A DNA stretch of 64,000 bases from Streptomyces sp. BV286 (GTDB lineage: Bacteria > Actinomycetota > Actinomycetes > Streptomycetales > Streptomycetaceae): NCBI RefSeq assembly GCF_019090165.1, contig NZ_JAHRIB010000141.1, positions 62,001 to 126,000 of the forward strand, in the 5' to 3' direction. Below the pieces are notes generated by a model. That model did no database searches, was not told where the DNA came from, and saw only the letters and a list, made by a program, of their open reading frames with translations. The position numbers were made by a program, and so were the translations under genes. How positions within the stretch are numbered: position 1 is the first letter of the stretch; each line of letters opens with the position of its first letter. This document shows positions 17,211 through 26,671 of the stretch, one piece after another.

Positions 17211-17340
17211 GCGGGGCCGGTCCCGGCTGGGTTTCCCGGTGCCGCCGCTGGGGACTCGGCGGGGGAGGCCGAGAGACGGCAGCAACGCGACGCAGACCCG
17301 GCCCCGGGCGGGGCAGGACGCAGAAGGAAGATGAGGAGTC

Positions 17341-17511
17341 GTGACCGCGTACGGCAGCACCCAGGACACCGTTCGTCGCCCCGAGACAGGCTGGGCGCAG
17401 GCCCGCCGCCGTGACAACGGCGTACGCATCTGCCTGTCGGCGACAGCCGAGAGGGATCCGAGCCGGACTCCCACGGAGCCGGAGGGCAACATCGTGAGGG
17501 GCGAGGACTGA
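17341..17511 (+). CDS. Small ORF of 56 residues, unknown
   Basis: GTG start with GAGGAG 2 nt upstream and a second GGAAG further up. The translation begins VTAYGSTQDTVRRPETGWAQ and ends EGNIVRGED. It is polar, with one Cys and no membrane segment, and no family is recognised. Third positions are mostly G/C. A textbook T-tailed terminator follows 56 nt after the stop, which argues for a real transcript here. Function unknown; spacing to the ribosome site is short. Confidence 0.5.
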   Translation: MTAYGSTQDTVRRPETGWAQARRRDNGVRICLSATAERDPSRTPTEPEGNIVRGED

Positions 17512-17567
17512 GCGCGTTCTGCCCGACGAAGACCCGACCCCGACGAACACCCACGGGGACAGCCCGG

Positions 17568-17602
17568 AGCCGGAGAGACAGTCGACTGCCTCTCCGGCTT
17601 TT
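17568..17602 (+). terminator. Rho-independent terminator with T-run
   Basis: AGCCGGAGAG (17568-17577) pairs with CTCTCCGGCT (17590-17599). The loop contains a further CAG-TCGA-CTG mini-stem, and TTTT follows. It ends whatever is transcribed from the 17.3-kb small ORF before the MFS gene begins. Confidence 0.9.
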
Positions 17603-17714
17603 CGCATGCCCGTCCACGGCCCGGATGATCGACTGGTGAGGAGTCGAGCCCAGGGCTAACGTCGATCTAGCGAACGTCGGGGCCCGGACGCCGTCAGGCA
17701 CAGAGGTCAAACCC

Positions 17715-19364
17715 ATGACTGGAACTCACGCGACATCTTCCGGCACTGCCAAGTCCCCGGAGCGGGGCCACGGGAGTGGTATCGCACTCCTCGTCATCGC
17801 CTCGTGCCAGCTGATGGTGGTCCTCGACATCACCATCGTGAACATCGCACTCCCGCACATCCAGAGCTCGCTCGGGTTCTCGACCGAGAACCTGTCGTGG
17901 GTGATCAACGCCTACACGCTGACGTTCGGCGGTCTGCTCCTGCTCGGCGGGCGGCTGGGAGACGTCCTCGGCCGCCGCAGGGTCTTCATCTTCGGCGTCC
18001 TGCTCTTCGTGCTGGCCTCGCTGCTCGGCGGACTCTCCCAGGAGTCCTGGCAGTTGCTCGCGGCCCGCTCACTGCAGGGTGTCGGCGGAGCCATCGCCTC
18101 GCCGACGGCCCTGTCCCTGATCACCACGACATTCCGTGAAGGACCCGAGCGGAACAGGGCGTTCGGCGTGTTCGCCGCGGTCTCGGCCGGCGGCAGCGCG
18201 ATCGGCCTGCTCGCGGGCGGGCTGCTCGTCGAGTGGCTCGACTGGCGCTGGGTCCTGTACGTCAACGTCCCCATCGGCCTGCTGATCGCGCTCGCGACCC
18301 CCCGCTACATCCGGGAGTCGGAACGCATGCCGGGGCACTTCGACATCCTCGGCGCGCTCACCTCCACCGCGGGCATGGTGCTGCTCGTCTACGGGTTCAT
18401 CCGCGCCTCGGAGGAGGGCTGGAGCGACGGCCTCACCATCGCCGCCTTCCTGGCGGCCGTCGTGTTCCTCGCCGCGTTCATCGTCGTCGAACGCCGCTCG
18501 AAGCAGCCCATCACGCCCCTGTGGATGTTCCGCGACCGCAACCGCTCCGGTGTCTACGCGATCATGCTCAGCCTGGCCGCCGCGATGTTCGGCATGTTCT
18601 TCTTCCTGACGCTCTTCGTGCAGAACATCCTCGGCTTCAGTCCGCTGCGGGCCGGACTGGCCTTCCTTCCGGTCAGCGCGATCATCGCCCTCGGCGCAGG
18701 AGTCGCCTCCCAACTCCTGCCCAGATGGGGGCCCAAGCCGTTCATGACGGTCGGTGCCGTCCTGTCCGCGATCGGACTGGGCTGGCTGACACTGACCGAG
18801 GTCGACAGCACGTACGCCGGGAGCATTCTCGGGCCCATGCTCGTCTTCGGCTTCGGTATGGGCCTGAACTTCGTGTCACTGACGCTGATGGCGGTGTCCG
18901 GCGTGGCGCCGCAGGAGACCGGAGCGGCCTCCGGGATCCTCAACGCCACCCAGCAGGTGGGCGGTTCGCTCGGCCTGTCCGTGCTGGTCACCGTCTTCGG
19001 CACGGCCAGCCGCAACGAGGCCACCGACCAGGTCCGCCAGTTCATGGCGGAGGCGACCCCGGCCCAGCGCCTCGAGTTCCGCAGAACCGGCGCACTGCCG
19101 GCGCCATGGAGCGACCAGGTACTGACGTCGGGCATTTCGAGCTCCTTCGTCGTCGCCGCGGTCTTCGCCGTCGCGGCTGCCCTGATCGCCCTGCTCGTCA
19201 TCCAGGTACGCCCCGACGACCTGGAACGTCTCCAGGGCAACGGCGCCCTGTCCGCCGTACCAGCGCCGGACGGCCCGCAGGGCACGCCGGCCGGCGGCGG
19301 CGAGACGGCACCGGACACGTCGGAGCCCCGCGAGGGCCCCGGTCCTCCACCCGCTCACGGCTGA
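17715..19364 (+). CDS. MFS drug exporter, DHA2 (EmrB/QacA) 14-TM family
   Basis: 549 residues with about 14 membrane segments. Motif D1 (LDITIVNIALPHIQ) sits in TM1, motif A (GGRLGDVLGRRRVFIFGVLLF) between TM2 and TM3, and motif C-like GGSAIGLLAGGLLVEWLDWRW near TM5. These define proton-driven 14-TM exporters of drugs or antibiotics. The C-terminal 50 residues are a hydrophilic, Pro/Gly-rich tail. No TetR or MarR regulator adjoins it: upstream is only the 56-residue ORF and its terminator. It converges on the large signalling gene with a 47-bp gap. Substrate unknown. Confidence 0.93.
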   Translation: MTGTHATSSGTAKSPERGHGSGIALLVIASCQLMVVLDITIVNIALPHIQSSLGFSTENLSWVINAYTLTFGGLLLLGGRLGDVLGRRRVFIFGVLLFVLASLLGGLSQESWQLLAARSLQGVGGAIASPTALSLITTTFREGPERNRAFGVFAAVSAGGSAIGLLAGGLLVEWLDWRWVLYVNVPIGLLIALATPRYIRESERMPGHFDILGALTSTAGMVLLVYGFIRASEEGWSDGLTIAAFLAAVVFLAAFIVVERRSKQPITPLWMFRDRNRSGVYAIMLSLAAAMFGMFFFLTLFVQNILGFSPLRAGLAFLPVSAIIALGAGVASQLLPRWGPKPFMTVGAVLSAIGLGWLTLTEVDSTYAGSILGPMLVFGFGMGLNFVSLTLMAVSGVAPQETGAASGILNATQQVGGSLGLSVLVTVFGTASRNEATDQVRQFMAEATPAQRLEFRRTGALPAPWSDQVLTSGISSSFVVAAVFAVAAALIALLVIQVRPDDLERLQGNGALSAVPAPDGPQGTPAGGGETAPDTSEPREGPGPPPAHG

Positions 19365-19411
19365 ACCCCGCCCGTCGATCCAGGCCGTGCCGGTCGCGGC
19401 GGCGGCTCGGC

Positions 19412-22231
19412 TCAGGAGAGGGACTGTTCGGCCCAGATCACCTTGCCCGCGGGCGTGTAGCGCGTCCCCCAGCGCTCGGCGAGCTGGGCGACGAGGAACA
19501 GCCCGCGTCCGCCCTCGTCCGTCGTCGCCGCGTACCTCAGGTGCGGCGAGGTACTGCTGCCGTCGAAGACTTCGCAGATCAGGGTGCGGTCGAGCAGCAT
19601 ACGGACCCGGATGGGGCCGCTGCCGTACCGGATCGCGTTGGTGACCAGCTCGCTGAGCATCAGCTCCGTCGTGAACACCATCTCGTCCAGCTCCCACTCG
19701 GCCAGCTGCCGGGTGACCGAGGCCCGCACCTCGCCGACGGCCGACGGCTCCGAGGGCACCTGCCACTCGGCGATGCGGTCGCTGCCGAGGGCACGGGTGC
19801 CCGCGACGATCAGGGCGATGTCGTCGCTCGGCCGGGGCGGCAGCAGGGCGTCGAGAACACCCTGACAGGTGTCCTCCGGTGACCGGTCGGCCCCGGCGAG
19901 GGCGGTACGCAGCAGTTCCAGCCCGACGTCGATGTCCCGTTCCCGGTCCTCGACGAGCCCGTCGGTGTAGAGGACCAGCCTGCTGCCCTCGTCCAGCTCG
20001 AGCTCGGCCGTCTCGAAGGGGAGGCCACCGAGGCCGAGCGGCGGCCCCGCCGGCACCTCGGGGAAGTCGACGGTGCCGTCCGGGCGGATCACCGCGGGCG
20101 GCGGATGGCCCGCCCTGGCGACGGTGCACCGGCGGGACGCCGGGTCGTAGACGGCGTACAGGCAGGTGGCTCCGGTCACCGCGGCGTTGCTGTCCTCGCC
20201 GTCCTCCGCCACCTCGTCCTGGTCGATACGGCCGACCAGCTCGTCGAGGAGACCCAGCAGCTCGTCGGGCGGCAGGTCCAGAGCCGAGAAGTTGTGGACG
20301 GCGGTCCGCAACCGTCCCATCGTGGCCGCCGCGTGCAGCCCGTGGCCCACGACGTCACCCACGACCAGTGCGACCCGGGCGCCCGAGAGAGGCAGCACGT
20401 CGAACCAGTCGCCGCCCACCCCCGCCTGGGCGGGAAGGTAGCGGTAGGCGATGTCCAGGGCGCTCTGCTCGGGCAGGTTGCGGGGCAGCAGACTGCGCTG
20501 GAGGGTCACGGCCATGGTGTGTTCGCGGGTGTAGCGGCGAGCGTTGTCGATGGAGACCGCGGCGCGGGCGACCAGCTCCTCGGCGAGGGCCAGCTCCTCG
20601 TCGTCGAACGGCTCGGGCTTCTCGGAGCGCCAGAAGTTCGCCACGCCCATCACCAGGTTGCCCGCCCGCAGGGGGACCGTGATCAGTGAGTGGATCCCGT
20701 ACTCCACGACCTGCGCGGTGCGCCCGAGGTCCTGGGCGAGCCAGCCGTGAGCCTCCCTGAGATCGGGTGCGACGACGGCCTCGCCGGTGCCGAGGCTGTG
20801 GGCCTGGGGCGTGGAGGCGACGAACCCGATCCGCTCGCCCACCGCGTACAGGGGGGCGTCCTTCCGGATCCCGCTGAACGCAGTACGGCGCAGCGAGGTG
20901 CCCGCATCCGGCTCCTCCCCGCTCAGGACGGCCTCGGCCAGGTCCACCGTGGCGTAGTCCGCGAAGCGCGGTACGGCCACTTCCGCCAGCTCCTCGGCGG
21001 TCCGGGTCACGTCCAGGGTCGTACCGATGCCCACTCCGGCGTCGTACAGGAGCTTGAGGTGCTCCCGGGCCACCTCGGCCCTGCCGGACAGCGCGCGCAG
21101 CTCGGTCGAGTCGCGCAGCGTTGCGACACTGCCCGCCGGGCCGCCCTTGAGGTCGGTGGGCCGCTGGTTGATCGCCAGCAGCCGGTCGCCGACCAGACGC
21201 ACCTCGTCCGTGGCCACCCGCCCGGAGGCCAGCAGGTCGCCGGTGTCCGTGTCCAGACCGAGCTCGAGGACGTGAAGGCCCTCGGCGTTCTCCGGAAGGT
21301 CCAGCAGACGGTGTGCCTCGTCGTTGGCGAGGAGCAGCCGCCCCTCTCCGCCGACGATCAGCACTCCCTCGCGGACGGCGTGCAGGACCGCGTCGTGGTG
21401 CTCGTACATCCGGGTCATCTCGAACGGTCCCAGGCCGTGGGTCTGGCGCAGCAGCCGGGTACTCACCAGCGCCGTCCCGCCCAGGGCCAGGGCGAGTGCG
21501 GCGCCCGCGGCGGTCAGCAGGAGCGGCAGCTGCCGGTCCCCGACACCTCCCACGTTCTCGGTCGTGATGCCCGCCGACACGAGGCCCACGACCGAGCCGT
21601 CGTCCTCCTTGACGGGCACCACGGCCTGCACCAGTGGCCCGATGGTCCCCGTGATCTCCTCGGTGAAGGACTTTCCGGCCAGCGCCGGATCGAGGGTTCC
21701 GACGAACGTCTTGCCGATCCGGTCCGGCTTGGGGTGGGTGTAGCGGACGCCGTCGGTGTTCATGACCACGACGAAGTCCACCTTGGACTGCACGCGGGCC
21801 GCCTCGGCCCGCGGCTGGAGCACGGCCGTGGGATCGGGGGCACGCAGTGCCTCGCGGGTGCCCGGAGCGTTGGCGAACGTCTCGGCGACGGCCAGGGAGC
21901 GGTTGCGCGCCTCCTGGGTGCTGTCGTGGCGTACCTGCAGGATGAGCGCCACCACCGCGGCCGCGACCAGCAGGAGCACGATCGCCACCTGCAGTACGAA
22001 GACCTGGCCGGCGAGGCTGCGTCCGCCCAGCGGCAACCGAGGCCCCGCGGGCCCGCGGCGGGGCCCGTCTCCGTGTGCCCCTCGCCGGCCGAGCGGCCTG
22101 TGCGGCGTCTGCGGTGTCCGCCGCCCGTGCGCTCGTCGTGGACGGTCATGGCTGTCACGTCTGCGCCGTGCGCGCAGGCCGCCGGGGCGGGGGATCGACC
22201 GGGCCCAGGATCGACCCAAGAGTCGGACCAT
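19412..22231 (-). CDS. Membrane sensor with PAS, GAF, PP2C (SpoIIE) and anti-sigma-type ATPase domains
   Basis: Up to 939 residues. Order: TM1 (VFVLQVAIVLLLVAAAVVALIL), an extracytoplasmic CitA/DcuS-like PAS (SKVDFVVVMNTDGVRYTHPK), TM2 (LLLTAAGAALALALGGTALV), a cytoplasmic PAS (AVREGVLIVGGEGRLLLAND), GAF (EELAEVAVPRFADYATVDLA), a SpoIIE phosphatase (AGVGGDWFDVLPLSGARVALVVGDVVGHGLHAAATMGRLRTAV with metal-binding Asp residues) and a HATPase (LMLSELVTNAIRYGSGPIRV, N-box SELVTNA; GGRGLFLVAQLAERWG). It should sense an external signal and reset an anti-sigma/anti-anti-sigma switch. The start is uncertain: the ATG at 22231 lacks a ribosome site, a TTG at 22036 lies just before TM1, and a better-looking N-terminus exists in another frame. 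Confidence 0.88.
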   Translation of the reverse strand: MVRLLGRSWARSIPRPGGLRARRRRDSHDRPRRAHGRRTPQTPHRPLGRRGAHGDGPRRGPAGPRLPLGGRSLAGQVFVLQVAIVLLLVAAAVVALILQVRHDSTQEARNRSLAVAETFANAPGTREALRAPDPTAVLQPRAEAARVQSKVDFVVVMNTDGVRYTHPKPDRIGKTFVGTLDPALAGKSFTEEITGTIGPLVQAVVPVKEDDGSVVGLVSAGITTENVGGVGDRQLPLLLTAAGAALALALGGTALVSTRLLRQTHGLGPFEMTRMYEHHDAVLHAVREGVLIVGGEGRLLLANDEAHRLLDLPENAEGLHVLELGLDTDTGDLLASGRVATDEVRLVGDRLLAINQRPTDLKGGPAGSVATLRDSTELRALSGRAEVAREHLKLLYDAGVGIGTTLDVTRTAEELAEVAVPRFADYATVDLAEAVLSGEEPDAGTSLRRTAFSGIRKDAPLYAVGERIGFVASTPQAHSLGTGEAVVAPDLREAHGWLAQDLGRTAQVVEYGIHSLITVPLRAGNLVMGVANFWRSEKPEPFDDEELALAEELVARAAVSIDNARRYTREHTMAVTLQRSLLPRNLPEQSALDIAYRYLPAQAGVGGDWFDVLPLSGARVALVVGDVVGHGLHAAATMGRLRTAVHNFSALDLPPDELLGLLDELVGRIDQDEVAEDGEDSNAAVTGATCLYAVYDPASRRCTVARAGHPPPAVIRPDGTVDFPEVPAGPPLGLGGLPFETAELELDEGSRLVLYTDGLVEDRERDIDVGLELLRTALAGADRSPEDTCQGVLDALLPPRPSDDIALIVAGTRALGSDRIAEWQVPSEPSAVGEVRASVTRQLAEWELDEMVFTTELMLSELVTNAIRYGSGPIRVRMLLDRTLICEVFDGSSTSPHLRYAATTDEGGRGLFLVAQLAERWGTRYTPAGKVIWAEQSLS

Positions 22232-22498
22232 ATGCCCATGTCTACACTGCCGGGCGCCAGGAGGCGAGGGGCACCCGTGGTGCGGGGGGCGGAAGGTCTG
22301 ACCCATGTGGCCCAGACCAATGGCGAAGCCCGCGGGGGACGGGCCGATCACTTCGGGCGGCCGGAGGCGCTCGGGCGCGGGCGCCGGAGCCTTCCCGGCC
22401 GTCCGTGACAGGGCGACGCTGCCGCCGGTGTGATCCGGCCGCATCATGGAAGAGGGGGTATTCATAGCTTTTGTGCCTGAATGCACGCGGAGGTCGTC

Positions 22499-22735
22499 AT
22501 GCACACCCCGGACCGCTACCGGCTGACCTTCACCCACGGGCGGTCAGGCACTGGCGCAGCCACGGACGAGGTGGTCGTCGAACGGACCGCCTCCCTCGGA
22601 CCGGGCGGAAACCCGGTCTACTGCGATCCCACGGGAATTCTCAGGGCCGAGATCAGCCCGGCCGGAGAGGTGCGGATGCTGGCCAGCGGCGGCTACCAGT
22701 CACCCCGGCCGCCCTCCGTCGAGCCACTGCCCTGA
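22499..22735 (+). CDS. DUF6296-like small protein
   Basis: 78 residues. HTPDRYRLTFTHGRSG, DEVVVERTASLGPGGNPVYC and DPTGILRAEISPAGEVRMLA resemble small Streptomyces proteins of the DUF6296 type, whose core reads GPGGHPVYxDDTGIVQVEIS. Predicted all-beta, soluble, function unknown. The ATG at MHTPDR has GGAGG five bases upstream, which decides it over the ATG six codons earlier. A GGCCGG hairpin follows 14 nt after the stop. Confidence 0.75.
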   Translation: MHTPDRYRLTFTHGRSGTGAATDEVVVERTASLGPGGNPVYCDPTGILRAEISPAGEVRMLASGGYQSPRPPSVEPLP

Positions 22736-22749
22736 ACGGTTCGGGCCCC

Positions 22750-22768
22750 GGCCGGTCCTTTGCCGGCC
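22750..22768 (+). terminator. Hairpin after the DUF6296-like gene
   Basis: GGCCGG and CCGGCC form a 6-bp stem around TCCTTTG, 14 nt after the stop codon. Confidence 0.55.
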
Positions 22769-23010
22769 CTCGTGCCTCGTACGCGACGGCGGCGGGCGTC
22801 GGCGTGATCCGCCCCTGACCTGCGCCGGCGACGGTGCCGGACGACCCGCACCGCACGCCGCGGCATACGGCACGCGGTGCGTGCAGAACCCGTGGCCGAG
22901 GACGCACGACGGGTGCGACGAGCGGGACACACCTGTCCGAAGAAACCGTTGGCTCCACGACAGGTGCCCGGTTAGCGTGCCCTTCGGCCGTCCGATCTGG
23001 GGGAAAAGAC

Positions 23011-24216
23011 ATGGTGGCAGGGCCTGTTGTCGATCTGCGCGAGCGCGGAGGGGACTTCACCCGCGATCCCTATCCCGTGTACGCCGAACTGCGCGCGGCC
23101 GGGCCCGTGCACCGGGTGCTCGACCCCGACGGCGAGGAGGTGTGGCTCGTCGTCGGCCACGACGCGTGCCGAGCGGCCTTCACCGATCCACGGCTGAGCC
23201 GGGACTGGCGCAAGTCCGGAAACATGGCCCAGATCGTCAACACCGAACAGGACCAGCCGGCCCTCGCCCACATGCTGATGTCGGACCCGCCGGACCACAC
23301 CCGGCTGCGGCGCCTGGTGGCCAAGGAGTTCACCCCGCGCCGCATCGAGGCCCTGGCCCCGCGCGTCCAGCAGATCGCCGACGAGTCGCTGGACGCGATG
23401 CTGGCGGCCGAGGACCGGCGCGCCGACCTGGTCGCCTCCTTCGCGTTTCCGCTGCCGATGACCGTCATCTGCGAACTGCTCGGAGTACCCGCACTCGACC
23501 GGGCGGCCTTCCGCGGCTGGTCCAACGAGATGGTGGCCCGTACGAGCCCGGAGGCGGAGGCGCGGGCCTACCAGGAGATGCCGGCCTACCTGGCCGAGCT
23601 GATCGCGGCCAAGCGCGCCCGGCCCGCCGAGGACCTGCTGAGCGCGATGATCCACACGGTCGACGACGGCGGCGACCGGCTCTCGCCCTCCGAACTCATC
23701 GGGATGTCGGTCCTGCTGCTCATCGCGGGCCACGAGACGACGGTCAACCTGATCGGCAACGGCGTACGGGCCCTGTTCGCGCACCCCGACCAACTCGCCG
23801 CCCTGCGGGCCGACGCCGGCCTCCTCGACGGCGCGATCGAGGAGATGCTGCGCTACGACGGTCCGGTGGAGGCCTGCACGGACCGTCTCGCCCTCGCGGA
23901 TGTGGAGATGGGCGGCGTGACCATCCCGGCGGGCTCCACCGTCCTGATCGCCATGGCCGACGCCGACCGCGACCCGGAGCGCTTCCGGAACCCCGACCGC
24001 TTCGATATCCGGCGGGACGCCCGCGGCCACATCGCCTTCGGCCACGGCCTGCACTACTGCCTGGGGGCCCCGCTGGCGCGGCTGGAGGGCCGCATCGCGA
24101 TCCGCACACTCCTGGAACGCTGCCCGGACCTGGCACCCGACGCGGACGAGGCCGAGCTGACGTGGATGCCGGGGCTGTTGATCCGGGGCGTACGGGAGCT
24201 GCCGGTGCGCTGGTGA
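23011..24216 (+). CDS. Cytochrome P450 (CYP107-like)
   Basis: 401 residues, standard for soluble bacterial P450s. LLIAGHETTVNLIGNG is the oxygen-binding I-helix, EEMLRYDGPV the K-helix ExxR, and FGHGLHYCLGAPLARLEGR the haem loop with Cys350 as iron ligand. MLMSDPPDHTRLRRLVAKEFT matches the C-helix of macrolide-type hydroxylases. The ATG at MVAGPVVDLRERG gives family length. No ferredoxin or ferredoxin reductase is adjacent, so it relies on shared electron donors. No biosynthetic cluster surrounds it; the substrate is unknown. Confidence 0.93.
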   Translation: MVAGPVVDLRERGGDFTRDPYPVYAELRAAGPVHRVLDPDGEEVWLVVGHDACRAAFTDPRLSRDWRKSGNMAQIVNTEQDQPALAHMLMSDPPDHTRLRRLVAKEFTPRRIEALAPRVQQIADESLDAMLAAEDRRADLVASFAFPLPMTVICELLGVPALDRAAFRGWSNEMVARTSPEAEARAYQEMPAYLAELIAAKRARPAEDLLSAMIHTVDDGGDRLSPSELIGMSVLLLIAGHETTVNLIGNGVRALFAHPDQLAALRADAGLLDGAIEEMLRYDGPVEACTDRLALADVEMGGVTIPAGSTVLIAMADADRDPERFRNPDRFDIRRDARGHIAFGHGLHYCLGAPLARLEGRIAIRTLLERCPDLAPDADEAELTWMPGLLIRGVRELPVRW

Positions 24217-24497
24217 CCCGGTTCCTGCCCGCGAACTCCTAAGGCCCGGGCCGGCTCACCGCAACAGGTGTGTGCGCTACGGAAAGTGACAGGGCGCCGA
24301 CCCCCGGCCACCGCACGGGGGTTGCGGCGGCCTGTCGCAAAACGGCGAAATCGGCAGCGATACCCCTGTTGTCGGTCGGTCGGATCGTTCCATCCGCAAC
24401 CAGACCGCGGGAAAACGTGATTGGCCGCACACCGCCCCCGCAAACGCGTGGTTCATGAGAGGTTTCTAAGAACCTGAGATGTGTTTGAACACTCGGG

Positions 24498-24517
24498 GCT
24501 TCATCTCCGTATGAAGC
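24498..24517. repeat. Hairpin in the leader of the DUF1996 gene
   Basis: GCTTCAT and ATGAAGC pair around CTCCGT, 46 nt before the TTG start, in a locally AT-rich part of the 346-bp gap 24217-24562. It may be an operator or a leader stem-loop. The rest of that gap shows no gene. Confidence 0.45.
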
Positions 24518-24562
24518 GGGGGATTGCCATGCCGTTCGGCAACGAAGCGTAGGAGTAGATCC

Positions 24563-26671
24563 TTGGGACGCAACACGCGCAGACGCCCGACAGGCGCACG
24601 GCGCGCGACCATAGGGGCGGTCGCGCTGATGCTGGGAGGAGGTGGGCTGGCAGCGGCGAACGTCTATGCCACGGCCTCCGAGAACACTTCGGGCAACCAG
24701 CCCAACCAGGTCCTGGCCTCGGGAGCCGCCACGATCGACTGCCCGGACGTCGGCAGCCAGCTGGCCGCGGTACCGGAGGTCGCCAAGACCCAGGTCGACA
24801 AGGAACTCGCCCTCCTGGACAAGCAGATCGCCGAGGCCTACCAGCGGCTGCAGAGCTCCGCTGACGCGATCCGGCAGGACAGCGGCTTCGCCGAGAACGC
24901 GATCATGAATCCGCTCAAGGACAAGCGAGCGGCCGCGATCGACCGGATCGCCATCGCCATCGACGCCGTGGGAGACCGCCCCGAAGGGCTCGAGGCCTTC
25001 GCGCCCTGCATACTCCGCGCCTCCGGCAACCAGGCCGAGCCGGAGAACGGGCAGAACGGCGACGGCCAGGGCGACAACGCGGACAACGGCGACGGCCAGG
25101 GCAACCAGGACGGCCAGGACCAGGGCGCCGGCCAGGGTGAGGGTCAGGACCAGGGCGGCGACCAGAACCAGGGCGGCGACCAGGGGCAGGGTGACCAGCA
25201 GGGCGGCAACGGCGGCCAGGCCGGGAACGGTCCCGTGGCCGCGGACTTCGTGGACATCAAGACCGTCCAGCCCAACGTGCGGAAGCCGAACGCCCAGGGT
25301 GGCGCCTCCAAGGGCACCTTCACCACCAAGTGCGGGGTGAACGCGAACGGGCTGTTCAACTCCGACAACGTGATCGTGGCTCCCGGTGTCAGCAACGGCG
25401 CCCACCACTTCCACGACTACGTCGGCAACCAGGCCAACGACGCCTTCGCGAGCGACGAGGACCTGGCGAACGGCGAGACGACCTGCGAGAACGAGGGCGA
25501 CAAGTCCTCGTACTTCTGGCCCGTGCTGCGGCTGCAGAACGGCGCCGAGGAAAAGGACGCGGCCTCTCCCGGCGGCGGCATCGAGGGCAACGCGGGCGAG
25601 ATCCTCACGCCCGAGCAGGTCACCATGTCGTTCGAGGGCAGCCCGCAGGGCAAGGTCACGGCCATGCCGAAGCTGCTGCGCATCATCACCGGCGACGCCA
25701 AGGCGTTCGTCAACGGCCCCGCCAACGCCAACGCGTCGTGGAGCTGCACCGGCTTCGAGGACCGGCAGCTGAAGGACAAGTACCCCCTCTGCCCCCAGGG
25801 CAGTGACGTGGTCCGCACCTTCAGGTTCCAGAGCTGCTGGGACGGCCAGAACATCGACAGTGCCAACCACCGCACCCACGTGGCGTTCGCGGGCGCCGAC
25901 GGCAACTGCGCGGGCGGTTTCCGCGCCATTCCGCAGCTGGTCCAGCGCATCGTCTACGACGTCGACGCGCCCAGCGTGGCGGACGGCGGCCGGACGAAGC
26001 CGCTGTTCGCGGTCGACTCTTTCCCGGAGCAGCTCCACAAGCCGGGCACCGACCACGGCGACTTCATCAACGTCTTCGACGAGGCGCTGATGGGGGAGAT
26101 GGTGGACTGCATCAACGAGGGCCGAAAGTGCGACGCGGCGTCGGGCGCGGGCGAGGAACCGGCCGACCCGCCGGCGCCGAATCCGGACGACCCCTCGGAC
26201 GAGGACGACCAGCAGGGCGGGAACGACCAGCCGGGGAACGAGCAGCCCGGTGGTAACGACCAGCCCGGAAACGAGCAGCCGGGCGGGAACGACCAGCCCG
26301 GAGGCAACGGCCAGGACGACGAGCCGGCGGACAACGGCGGCAAGGACACGCCGGAGCCCACGGTCAGCAGCACGCAGGAGGCCAAGCCCGCCGACGGCAA
26401 GAACGGCGACCGGGACAACGCGGCGCCCAAGGCCGCCACGTCCTCGCCGGCGGCGGCCCAGAACGATCCGGCCACCCCGGCGGACGGCTCGGACGCCGAC
26501 AGTGCCGTGCCGGGTCCCGAACCCGCGGAGGCGGGCGGGGCGACCGAACCGCAGGCGGTCACGGGTGGACTCGCGGACACCGGGACGCAGCTGTGGCCGG
26601 CCGCGTTCGGAGGCCTGCTGGTGATCGCGGGCTTCGTACTGCTCCGCCGTATCGGCAACAGGTCGAGGTAA
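24563..26671 (+). CDS. Large secreted DUF1996 protein with LADTG cell-wall sorting signal
   Basis: 702 residues from TTG, chosen because GGAG lies 7 nt upstream and the signal peptide (RRATIGAVALMLGGGGLAAANVYA) follows. A helical region with KTQVDKELALLDKQIAEAYQ comes next, then a Gln/Gly/Asp-rich repeat linker (about residues 160-225), then the DUF1996 domain (NGAHHFHDYVGN, SSYFWPVLRLQNG, SWSCTGF, FRFQSCWDGQNIDSANHRTH, DHGDFINVFD), of unknown function and found in secreted proteins. A second linker repeats NEQPGGNDQPG. The end is LADTG, a hydrophobic helix and RRIGNRSR, fitting the LAxTG signal of class E sortases that anchor chaplins in Streptomyces. The protein is probably covalently attached to peptidoglycan. 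Confidence 0.9.
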   Translation: MGRNTRRRPTGARRATIGAVALMLGGGGLAAANVYATASENTSGNQPNQVLASGAATIDCPDVGSQLAAVPEVAKTQVDKELALLDKQIAEAYQRLQSSADAIRQDSGFAENAIMNPLKDKRAAAIDRIAIAIDAVGDRPEGLEAFAPCILRASGNQAEPENGQNGDGQGDNADNGDGQGNQDGQDQGAGQGEGQDQGGDQNQGGDQGQGDQQGGNGGQAGNGPVAADFVDIKTVQPNVRKPNAQGGASKGTFTTKCGVNANGLFNSDNVIVAPGVSNGAHHFHDYVGNQANDAFASDEDLANGETTCENEGDKSSYFWPVLRLQNGAEEKDAASPGGGIEGNAGEILTPEQVTMSFEGSPQGKVTAMPKLLRIITGDAKAFVNGPANANASWSCTGFEDRQLKDKYPLCPQGSDVVRTFRFQSCWDGQNIDSANHRTHVAFAGADGNCAGGFRAIPQLVQRIVYDVDAPSVADGGRTKPLFAVDSFPEQLHKPGTDHGDFINVFDEALMGEMVDCINEGRKCDAASGAGEEPADPPAPNPDDPSDEDDQQGGNDQPGNEQPGGNDQPGNEQPGGNDQPGGNGQDDEPADNGGKDTPEPTVSSTQEAKPADGKNGDRDNAAPKAATSSPAAAQNDPATPADGSDADSAVPGPEPAEAGGATEPQAVTGGLADTGTQLWPAAFGGLLVIAGFVLLRRIGNRSR

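Noticed and set aside
15466..17607. 713-codon minus-strand frame opposite the FAD/Rieske gene
   Set aside because: Antisense shadow; the plus strand carries intact FAD and Rieske motifs.
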